A stretch of 64,000 nt of DNA. It comes from Bathynomus jamesi. Taxonomy: Eukaryota > Arthropoda > Malacostraca > Isopoda > Cirolanidae. The DNA lies in the NCBI GenBank assembly GCA_023014485.1, contig JAJOZX010000087.1:947001-1011000 (forward strand). Reading direction: 5' to 3'. The position numbers were made by a program, and so were the translations under genes. The notes under the pieces are model-generated. The model did not search any database, was not told the DNA's origin, and was given only the letters and a program-made list of their open reading frames with translations. Below are positions 56,170 through 64,000 of this stretch, one piece after another (the stretch's first letter is position 1; the number at the start of each line of letters is the position of its first letter).

Positions 56170-57240
56170 TCAAGGTCCTGGGTTTTCGAGATGCCTAGAC
56201 ACTCTGCGTTTGAAAGATGGGAGGTCATAGATAGGAGGAAAGATGGATTGAGGAAGATTGTTCCAGATTTGACCGGTTGAGTAGATGAAAGATTGGAAAT
56301 ACCGATTAACCCTTGCATTAGATAGGTGGACGGAAAAGGAATGAAAAAGTGTAGAAAGTCTGGTACTACGTGCTCTCCTTAAAGGAGGAGGCATGCAGTT
56401 AGAGGTGTTCAGAAGAGCAATGTCCGTTATGATAGTGATAATGAAGAGAGAGTGAGGCAACATTGCGGCGAAGAGAGAGAGATTGAAGATAATCAGTAAG
56501 AGGCGGGGAAGTGATAAGACGAAAAGCCTTTGATTCCACCCGGTCAAGTACGGCTGTGTGGATTGAACCACTCCACACGTGAGAAGCATACTCCATACAA
56601 GAGCGAACAAGACCCGTTACCCTTGTACAGAAACAGCAACTGAGTCGAGGGTGAAGAAATCGCGGAGGCGGGACAGCACACCTAACCTCTTAGAAGCTGT
56701 TTTAGAAAGAGAGTATATGTGATCTTTCCAGGAAAGATAACGAGAAAAGGAAACGCCAACAATGTTAAGAGAAGAGGAAGGATTGAGTTGTGTGTTGTTG
56801 AAGGTAAGGGGATAGTCGTGTGGAAGATTGTGACGAGTAGACAGGCGAAGGAACTGAGTTTTTGAGGCATTGAAAACCACAAGGTTTTCTCTGCCTCAAT
56901 CAGATATAGCAGAAACATCAGAGGTCAGGTGCTCCATGGCCGTACTGCGCGAATCATGGAGTGACTGTTGAGAGTGACGCTTTGGGAAGCCGGTGGAGAA
57001 GTGAGGAGTGGAATCATCGGCATAGGAGTGAATAGGACAGGAAGTGCGAATTAAAAGATCATTAATAAATAAAAGGAAAAGAGTAAGTGACAGGACAGAA
57101 CCCTGAGGAACACTACTGTTAATAGCTTTAAGAGAAGAACAGTGGCCATCTACAACTGCAGCTATAGATCGGCCAGAAAGGAAATTAGAGATGAAGGCAC
57201 AGATAGAAGGATAGAAACCGAAAGAGGGCGCCGAACTATA
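56170..57240 (-). pseudogene. LINE D reverse transcriptase 3' half
   Basis: Minus-strand reading: SSVPQGSVLSLTLFLLFIND, IHSYADDSTPHFS (catalytic YADD), a TGA in place of Trp near 56897, VVFNASKTQFLRLSTRHNLP, IVGVSFSRYLSWKDHIYSLS, a frame break near 56625, MEYASHVWSGSIHTAVLDRV, and PPLRRARSTRLSTLFHSFSV to the end. The family is common in invertebrates; the clade is uncertain. Confidence 0.85.
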
Positions 57241-57399
57241 AGGAAATAGCTGTAATTTTAAATATTTTTTTACATCTGTCTTTCTTGATGAGGATAAGTC
57301 TCTTATTCCGGAAGTTGGTAAAAGCTTAATAACGTAAAGGGGGTTCCATTGCTTACTGACATAACTGTTTACACAGAAGCGATTGCACGCAATAGAAAT

Positions 57400-58314
57400 A
57401 GGTTATAAATTAATAAATCGCCGGGTCCGGACCTTTTTTACCAAAGCCATTTAAAAGAATTATAAATTAAATAGTAGATCCTTTCGTTTGAATTTTGGAT
57501 CACCTGAAGATCAGGGCCCCCAGCCTTCTTTAGTTAGCTTTATAAGGCTAACTAACGAAAATATCACGACCTAACCTAACCAATCGTCAAGGGGGTACAG
57601 TTGACCTAACGATTAGTTAGGTTAGGTCGTGATATTTCTTTAGTTAACCTTATAAGGCTAACTAAAGAAGGCTGGGGGCCCTGATCTTCAGGTGATCCTG
57701 AATTTTTAATAAATCTTTATCGAAGGGATTATAGGGCTATTAATCTAATTTCCAGATAATACGCAACAGTAACATTTAGTGAATGCCTCAACTCGTCACA
57801 TCTCACACTATACTTCTGAGGAGACCTAAGAAAGGTGGAAGTTTTCAGGTAGTTAACAGACTCAGAGACACTTCGAAGGACGCAAACTGCAAACACTACC
57901 CAGTATAGATTCAGAAAAAACACGTTTACATCATCAATTATAATTATCAGCATTAGGTCGACATAATACAAGCAAACAGGAAAAGAAACTGCAAAACAGT
58001 AATTTGCACAAAGGACATTCAGTAGGCCTTTGACAACACATGGCACGACTGCCTTAGTTGGAAGCTTTGCAACCAGTTTTAAATACCTATCTGTACTAAA
58101 GACTTCCCTCACTACTTCACGAATAGACGCATTTCAACAAAATAAAACAACACCTCCGACTCTTTCAAGCCAAGAGCAGATGTGTTACAGGGCTCCCACT
58201 AGCTCCCACTGTTTTCATTCTATGCATAAAAGACAACCCCACTACCACAAGATTTAAACCGTCAACCACTTTCGTATGCCGATAACGTTACCCTAATGGT
58301 GTCTGTAACTAACT
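57400..58314 (+). pseudogene. LINE E reverse transcriptase remnant
   Basis: Scattered blocks: NKSPGPDLFYQSHLKEL near 57415, RRDYRAINLIS near 57722, VTGLPLAPTVFILCIKD near 58180 and LSYADNVTLMVSV near 58272 (YADD degraded to YADN). A palindrome is inserted at 57497-57698. Very decayed. Confidence 0.5.
57497..57698. mobile_element. 202-bp palindromic MITE-like element
   Basis: Arms GGATCACCTGAAGATCAGGG...GGCTAACTAA and their inverse, with a short centre (GTCAAGGGGGTACAG). Shares GATATTTC-TTAG-like internal hairpin sequence with the MITE at 13993. No clear target duplication. Confidence 0.7.
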
Positions 58315-58422
58315 ACTATATTTAAAGCAAAATATACAGACAAGTACCTAATCTATTTTGATGCGTGCATGTATGGCGGGTGGCACGAGCTGTTACAATG
58401 GTTTCTAGCTTTTAGATAAGAG

Positions 58423-58624
58423 TAGGCTGACCATATTTCCTTGAGACAAAAACGGGACATTGGGATGGCAAAAAAGGGACGGGGGTTATGTAATATTCTG
58501 TATTCATGAAAAAGTAAGTACATAAATATATTGAGCTTACAATTATTCTTCAGTGACAGAACCCATACAAAAACCCATACAAAACGGTACTGTCCCGTTC
58601 AAAACGGTACGTACGGTCAGCCTA
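58423..58624. mobile_element. 202-bp hAT-like MITE nested in the foldback element
   Basis: Ends TAGGCTGACC and GGTCAGCCTA are inverted; GATAAGAG is duplicated (58415-58422 and 58625-58632). The opposite, uninterrupted foldback arm shows the empty site. Confidence 0.85.
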
Positions 58625-58907
58625 GATAAGAGCATCTTTTGGTCAGAGAGCTGGTTCAGCAATTAGGTTAGATTATGTTAGGTGTGTTTAGGTTATGTTA
58701 CTTTAGGTTATGAAGTGCTTGATATTTTGGATGATATTATAGTTTAAATTTAATTGGATGGCAAAAACTCCAATCTTAGACATCTCAAGGACAGGACAAC
58801 ATCTAAACGATGTACATTGGTACAAATGCCTGTACTTTTTAGGGGTACACGCACTGTTGTGAATCTTTAATAGAAAAGAGTAGCTATATGCACACGGCTG
58901 CTTAAGC

Positions 58908-58992
58908 ATTTCATAACCTAACCTAACGACACCAAACCTAACCTAACCTAACCACACCTAACTTAACCTAACCACACCTAACCTAACCTAAC
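58908..58992 (-). repeat. CCTAA-rich repeats resembling the arthropod telomere unit
   Basis: AACCTAACCTAACC blocks separated by ACACC-type interruptions; the mirrored TTAGGTTA set is at 58670-58712 inside the foldback arms. Confidence 0.7.
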
Positions 58993-59174
58993 TGCCGAAC
59001 CAGCTCTCTGACCAAAAGATGCTCCTGTCTAAAAGCTGGAAACCTTTGTAACAGTTCGTGCCACCTACGCCAAACGTGCAAAAACGCATCAAAATAGATT
59101 AGGTACGTGCCTGTATGTTTTCTTTAAATATAGTATGCACCTGACAGTTCAACTCTCAGTTTTTCCTCTCCCTA

Positions 59175-59312
59175 TTTCATGAAATTGGCAGTGAAATTGT
59201 GTATTTCATGAAATAAGCAATAACTTTGCTTATTTCATGAATTTGGCAAATGAACTCCCAGTTTCATGAAATAAGCAATATTTTGCTTATTTCATGAAAT
59301 ACGCAGTTTCAC
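59175..59312. repeat. Tandem hairpin repeats TTTCATGAAATAAGCAA
   Basis: The palindromic word TTTCATGAAAT and TTGCTTATTTCATGAA recur several times with inversions. Confidence 0.85.
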
Positions 59313-59356
59313 CGATTACGCGTATATATATATATATATATATAATATATATATAT

Positions 59357-59700
59357 AATTTCAACTGCAAAGAACACGCAGTATAATTAGCGTAAAGAAC
59401 AACGTTGTATAGGAGAACATTCCGCGCAAGATGAGGAGGGAGAACGAACAAATGAAAAAATGAGGTAACCACCCTGGAATCGAACCCGGGATCTTCCGAT
59501 TGCCGGTCAGATATGATAACCACTACACCATGGTCCTCACTCGATCAGAAGTCGTAATTCTCCTACATACGCGCAGAAACCAATGCCCCGAGGGGGGCAC
59601 CTCCCACATGCCGCACCTATATATACATTTCAACTGCAAAGAACACGCAGTATAATTAACGTAAAGAACGACGCTTGTATAGGAGAACATTCTGCGCAAC
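59357..59700. repeat. 73-bp direct repeats around a tRNA-like sequence
   Basis: TTTCAACTGCAAAGAACACG... at 59357-59430 recurs at 59626-59700 with few changes, flanking the tRNA-like part. Possibly one SINE family with two partial copies. Confidence 0.7.
59461..59540 (-). other. tRNA-like sequence (best conserved in the window)
   Basis: The minus strand has ATGGTGTAGTGGTTATCAT (box A), an anticodon-arm-like TCTGA CCGGCAA TCGGA and CCGGGTTCGATTCCAGG (T-arm). The loop would give anticodon GGC but has C where U33 is usual, and the acceptor stem pairs poorly. Probably a SINE head or pseudo-tRNA. Confidence 0.5.
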
Positions 59701-60125
59701 GGGTGTGCCATAAAAAAGGGTACATTTTAAAAAGGCTATAAAATCAACATTTGTCATTTAATTTTAATAAAACGTCTGCACAGTAAAACATATGTATTTA
59801 TCTATATGCAAACAAGTTTCCAGATTAAAATATCAAATAATTCAAATTCTATCAACATTTAACGAAAGAGTATGATTTTTCTACTTAACATGCAAAAATT
59901 ATTAAACCTTTTTAATATTTGTTTATAAAAATAATTTTTAACGTAAAATTTACCTGAAATTATTAAAAAAATTGTTCGAAATGCTTTCCTTCCATTTCAA
60001 TAACTTTTTTATCTTGGCCGGAATTCATCTATGGCTCGATTTACTTGTTCCTGTGGAAGCTTCCATTTTGAATGATGATCTCGCGTAAATGAGCGACATC
60101 GTTTATCCTAGTCCTGTAGTCCTGT
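59701..60125 (-). pseudogene. Mariner-type transposase C-terminal scrap
   Basis: Minus-strand reading near 60000-60100 gives LRDHHSKWKLPQEQVNRAID, like the C-terminal ends of mariner transposases. The left border GGGTGTGCCATAAAAAAGGG could be a degraded terminus. Nothing else recognisable. Confidence 0.35.
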
Positions 60126-60159
60126 AGACTCCTAGTCCTGTAGACGCTCAAGCGTCTTA

Positions 60160-60429
60160 CGTATTAAGCAGCATAAATACAATATAAGAACCGACCAGGA
60201 ATCTAACGCCATTTTCATTCACGGAAGAGATACTAATCATCCCATTGACTGGAAAAATGCCTCCAAATTAAGTTTTAGTAAATCTATTGTTAGTAGAAAT
60301 ATACTTGAATCGAGTGTGATCAAGAATAATGCTGATTTTGTTCTTAATATTAGTCCTGGGCTTTATAAATTAGACTCGTACATTGGTAGAAAGGTGGTGT
60401 ATTATTTTGACCGCATTCTTGCCACTTAA
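60160..60429 (+). pseudogene. PLE GIY-YIG C terminus
   Basis: Open reading HKYNIRTDQESNAIFIHGRD, THPIDW-type NHPIDWKNASKLSFSKSIVS, RNILESSVIKNN and NISPGLYKLDSYIG, ending TTAA at about 60429. These are the final blocks of PLE endonuclease domains. The upstream catalytic GIY-YIG part is missing. Confidence 0.8.
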
Positions 60430-60900
60430 TTGTTTGCTTTAATTAAATAAATATTATTTAATAATTGTTAACATTTTTATGTGTACATTTTAATTGTATT
60501 ATTTCTTTTATATAGGCTTTATGTACTTGATAGTTTAGTAGACTTTTGAACAGGTTATCTATTGGGAAAAATTTTTTAGATTGTTTTTAGATTGAGTTGC
60601 CGATTGGGGAATTCTCGCTTCCCCAATAGGTAACGGAATATTCTGGAAGGAGCACGTGACGACGATTGCACCATGGCTTTGTTTCCTTAGATTCTTGCCA
60701 CTTAATTGCCTGTTTTAATTAAATACTACTAATAACTGTTATAATAATTTTTTTTGTGTACATGTTAATTGTCTAATTTCCTTTATATAGTTTTTATGTA
60801 TTCAATAATTTAGTAGCCTTTAGATTAAGTTATCTATTGGGAAAAAAATCTTTAGCTTGTTTTATTGTTTTTTAAATTGAGTCGCCTATTGGGGAATTTT
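60412..60900 (+). repeat. Direct duplication of a PLE 3' untranslated region
   Basis: ATTCTTGCCACTTAATTG(T/C) occurs at about 60410 and 60690, each followed by similar AT-rich sequence up to GAGT(T/C)GCC(G/T)ATTGGGGAAT. Confidence 0.8.
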
Positions 60901-60955
60901 TTCGCTTGTGTATTTAACTCATTTACTTGGTAAATTCTGTCTATTTCTTTCTTGT

Positions 60956-60990
60956 CCCTGAAGATGTGAATATATCACGAAAGCGCTCGG
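60956..60990 (+). ncRNA. Hammerhead-ribozyme-like core after a PLE
   Basis: CTGAAGA, stem II GTGA/TCAC around ATATA, then GAAA and GCGCTCGG. All core positions of CUGANGA and GAAA are kept. It lies about 530 bp after a PLE coding end, as expected for PLE hammerheads. Confidence 0.65.
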
Positions 60991-61027
60991 ATTTCGTGTT
61001 TCCTTTTCCTTTTCCCTGTGGTTCTTT

Positions 61028-61055
<28 letters not shown>

Positions 61056-61062
<7 letters not shown>

Positions 61063-61560
61063 CCCTAGACACTGGGAAAATACCGAGAATCTTGAAAAGA
61101 GCAAACATTGTCCCTATATAGAGTGAACCAAAAGTAGGTGGACAGTAAATGATAACGTTTATTTTGAGAATACATATTTAATTTTTTTGTATACTATAAT
61201 ACAAAATAAAATTTAAATAAATTAGTTATAATATTAATATAATATAACACAAACACCATAGTTATAATGAACACCATAGGTTATAATATAATATAACACA
61301 AACCGTATTCAACCTACTGTCCACCTACTTTTGGTTCACCGTGTATATAAAGGCGGGGATAGATCTCAAGCAAAGAACTCTTGACCAGAGTCATGACGTC
61401 CCACCTCACAAAATATTTGAAAGAATAGTCAGAGACAAAATCTATGACTTTTTGGAGACACTGGGAAAATTCAACGAAAATCAGCACAGATTCCGATCGG
61501 GAATCACAACTTATAAAGCATTAATAAATGCAAAAAAAACACTTTTTCTACGTGAAAGTC
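61056..61560 (+). pseudogene. LINE F reverse transcriptase fragment, split by a MITE
   Basis: Left piece SLDTGKIPRILKRANIVPI; right piece after the MITE reads YKGGD-like, then KIFERIVRDKIYDFLETLGK and FNENQHRFRSG, the usual N-terminal RT blocks. Two frame changes. The right side is cut by the foldback element at 61568. Confidence 0.75.
61119..61343. mobile_element. 225-bp mariner-type MITE in LINE F
   Basis: Inverted ends GTGAACCAAAAGTAGGTGGA-CAGTA, at TA target. Between the ends only AT-rich sequence; no coding part. Confidence 0.85.
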
Positions 61561-61567
61561 ACAATAT

Positions 61568-63418
61568 GATAATAAAACCCCACTCTAATAGACAGAGTTA
61601 TTTCCACAACAGTTTCGATACCCACTGGCATCCTCTTCGGGTGGATACAGAAAAACGAATGAACCAAAATCAAGAGGGAACAGTCCAGAGCGTTTAAGAA
61701 ATTCGCACATAGATTAGGTCCCGTTATCCCGACAGTGGAAGGGCATTTTATTAAAGGGACCCGCTTTTTAAAAACATTCGCATAAATTTAAAAACTATCT
61801 TCTTCTTGTATACATATAGCTTCTATTATTTTACATAATTATTACAGTTATTATTAAATATGTTACATTTAATATTGTATTATTATTTATTACAGAAATT
61901 CTAAATTTATTATTACATTGATTATTACATTGTTGTTTATTATACGAAAATTACAAACCGAAAAAACAAATGAAAAAAGGGGGGGCGAGGAAGGAACCTT
62001 CAAGCGACCGCTACGAATAAATTAGGTCCCGTTCTTCCGACACAGGAAGGGCATTTTTATTAAAGGGACCCGCTTATAGGTACATTCGCATGAATTTAAC
62101 CTATATACCTGTTCTATACATTTATTATACATTTATTATTCAATTTATACATTTAATATTGCATTGTTATTTATTACAGAAATTATAAATTTATTATTAC
62201 ATTGATTATTTATTGGTTATTATTGTTATTTATTATGCAGAAATTGTAAACCGAAACCGGAAGGGCATTTTATTACAGGGTCCCGCTTATAAGTACATAC
62301 GCTCAAATTAAAAACTATCTTCCTGTTCATGCATACAGATTCTACATTTTGACATAATTACTGCATTGATTATTGCACTTACATATTGTTTTAACATTTA
62401 TTATTATTACCTTTACACTAATTACACTTATCTTAGAACCCGTTCACCCGACCCCGTAAGGGATTTTTTGACGAAGAATCTCATTAAAAGGTCTAACTTA
62501 TAGGTACCCTCGTACAAATTAAAATTATCTGCTTGTTCTATACACAGATTCTATTATTTTTCTTTTGACATAATTATTACATTTATAAAGTACTTTACTT
62601 GATTCCCAATCTATAGCATGATTATTTTGGCTAGCGTGATGTAAAATAGCATTATTGGTGTTACAACTTCTGAAGGCATATTTGTGTTCCTTAAGCGGGA
62701 CCTTGTAATAAAATGCCCTTCCGGTTTCGGTTTACAATTTCTGCATAATAAATAACAATAATAACCAATAAATAATCAATGTAATAATAAATTTATAATT
62801 TCTGTAATAAATAACAATGCAATATTAAATGTAATAAATTGAATAATAAATGTATAATAAATGTATAGAACAGGTATATAGTTTAAATTCATGCGAATGT
62901 ACCTATAAGCGGGTCCCTTTAATAAAAATGCCCTTCCTCTGTCGGAAGAACGGGACCTAATTTATTCGTAGCGGTCGCTTGAAGGTCCCTTCCTCGCCCC
63001 CCCTTTTTTCATTTGTTTTTTCGGTTTGTAATTTTCGTATAATAAACAACAATATAATAATCAATGTAATAATAAATTTAGAATTTCTGTAATAAATAAT
63101 AATACAATATTAAATGTAACATATTTAATAATAACTGTAATAATTATGTAAAATAATAGAAGCTATATGTATACAAGAAGAAGATAGTTTTTAAATTTAT
63201 GCGAATGTGTTTAAAAAGCGGGTCCCTTTAATAAAATGCCCTTCCACTGTCGGGATAACGGGACCTAATCTATGTGCGAATTTCTTAAACGCTCTGGACT
63301 GTTTTCCCTCTTGTTTTTGGTTCATTCGTTTTTCTGTATCCACCCGAAGAGGATGCCAGTGGGCATCGAAACTGTTGTGGAAATAAACTGTCTATTAGAG
63401 TGGGTTTTTATTATCATC
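61568..63418. mobile_element. Long foldback element with internal tandem repeats
   Basis: Arms 61568-62290 and 62695-63418 are close inverted copies (CCCACTCTAATAGACAG outer end; TTCGGGTGGATACAGAAAAA; GGAAGGGCATTTTATTA). Each arm has about three diverged repeats of roughly 230 bp beginning at CCCGTT(A/C)T(C/T)CCGACA, and the 400-bp centre carries more. No coding sequence. Fragments recur at 38868 and 47757. Confidence 0.85.
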
Positions 63419-63520
63419 TTATAGAGCATTATAACAATATCCTAGATCAGTGTTTTTCACTAAGTTTTTTAAGGGAGCCACTTCTTCAGAACATACACAC
63501 TGAGAGAGCCGCACACACCA

Positions 63521-63527
63521 TATATAT

Positions 63528-63559
<32 letters not shown>

Positions 63560-63612
63560 AAATGTTAAATAAATTAAATAGCATGTATTATATATATATA
63601 TATATATATATA
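63521..63612. repeat. (TA)n microsatellites
   Basis: Two TA tracts (63521-63559 and 63590-63612) around TAAATTAAATAGC. Confidence 0.95.
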
Positions 63613-63616
63613 ATAC

Positions 63617-64000
63617 TAGGGATGTCACGGGTACCAGACCCGATCGGATAATGTACTACTCAATGATACCCGACCCGATCGGGTAATTGCTAAAAAAATC
63701 GGGTATGGGTAGTAAAAACCAAATTCTAATTTAATTTTAATTTTATTGTTTTGCAGTTTTTCTTGATGTATTTTTTGTATAATATTTTTTAACAAAACAT
63801 TCAAAATGGCAAATCGTAGTATGGTTTGGGACTATTTTGTCATTGATAAATTAGATAATAGTAAAGCCAAGTGCTTGAACTGCACACAGTTAATAAGTCG
63901 CGGTACTAAACCAACAAATTTTGGAACGTCTTGAATACCCGATCGGGTATTAACTTCGGGTACCGTACCGATTACCCGGTAAAAGCGCTACCCGTTGCAT
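63617..64000 (+). mobile_element. hAT element remnant with BED finger, cut by the window end
   Basis: Left end TAGGGATGTCACGGGTACC with GACCCGATCGG repeats; after the short gene the sequence goes straight into ACCCGATCGGGTATT and ...GCTACCCGTTGCAT, the start of an inverted end. It is an internally deleted hAT copy; the outer right end lies beyond 64000. Confidence 0.7.
63806..63934 (+). pseudogene. hAT transposase N-terminal BED zinc finger
   Basis: The 42-residue frame MANRSMVWDYFVIDKLDN...AKCLNCTQLISRG shows the W-x-Y-F and C-x2-C start of a BED finger. It stops at 63934, where the element jumps to its other end; the His pair and catalytic domain are missing. Confidence 0.75.

Larger units (their letters stand above)
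58315..59135. mobile_element. Foldback element with TTAGG/CCTAA-type repeats
   Basis: Arms start TACTATATTTAAAG and share GTACCTAATCTATTTTGATG, TGGCACGA(G/A)CTGTTACAA and ATCTTTTGGTCAGAGAGCTG in inverse. Towards the centre each arm has AACCTAACCTAAC-type repeats. The left arm is split by the MITE at 58423. Confidence 0.75.

Noticed and set aside
58908..58992. True telomere or chromosome end
   Set aside because: The repeats are short, interrupted, mirrored inside an inverted element and flanked on both sides by ordinary sequence.
59461..59540. Functional tRNA gene with anticodon GGC
   Set aside because: C at position 33 and a poorly paired acceptor stem; kept only as tRNA-like.

Overview
The window is AT-rich eukaryotic, intron-containing, transposon-saturated DNA. 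The gene families, the mariner types, the Penelope-like elements (PLEs) with GIY-YIG domains and a patch of TTAGG/CCTAA-like repeats suggest an invertebrate, most likely an arthropod; the species cannot be fixed from the sequence. I see no single-copy host gene that is clearly intact. Nearly everything is mobile-element sequence, much of it nested, so the layout reads as a series of insertions, inversions and duplications.

Region 1 (1-8450). A decayed five-exon minus-strand gene of a multi-copy family runs from about 4987 off the left edge. Its first intron holds a DNA transposon (2499-4489) with CACTGG termini, about 110-bp inverted repeats and a TTA target duplication. This element carries a Cys-rich, DDE-like protein gene, now broken. 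Next comes a second element-like unit (about 5440-8450), bounded by diverged inverted repeats and carrying a broken gene with XPG/FEN1-like acidic motifs and a Cys-rich tail.

Region 2 (8486-20168). PLE pieces lie among three copies of one non-LTR retrotransposon (LINE A). The copies carry degenerate 2A-like motifs near the 5' end. One PLE copy contains a 212-bp MITE with an 8-bp target duplication and ends in a hammerhead-ribozyme-like core. The 5' ends of two LINE A copies form an inverted repeat of about 2.2 kb.

Region 3 (20800-28086). Two Tc1/mariner-type elements sit in TA microsatellites, followed by tRNA-like sequences, an OTU-like ORF, and a hAT remnant with unusual CGAGAC/CGAGAT arrays inserted in a LINE A copy with an 8-bp duplication.

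Region 4 (28087-49467). This is a tandem duplication of an 8.9-kb unit bounded by direct mariner copies (M1, M2, M3). M2 looks like an M3/M1 hybrid, as expected from unequal recombination. Unit 1 alone holds a second CACTGG element (34258-37043); unit 2 keeps the exact empty site. Within the window this proves that the CACTGG family transposes and makes a 3-bp TAA duplication.

Region 5 (49468-64000). LINE remnants, a third CACTGG-family gene fragment, one intact DD41D mariner (50992-52490) and one frameshifted mariner, an inverted PLE pair forming a 1-kb palindrome, hammerhead-like cores, foldback elements, 8-bp-duplication MITEs and a hAT start with a BED finger at the right edge.

The strongest candidate for something undescribed is the CACTGG family. 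Its protein combines an N-terminal Cys-rich module with D-D-E candidates and CxxC / HxxxxH spacing that resembles RAG1/Transib/CMC transposases, and one copy has introns where another has none.
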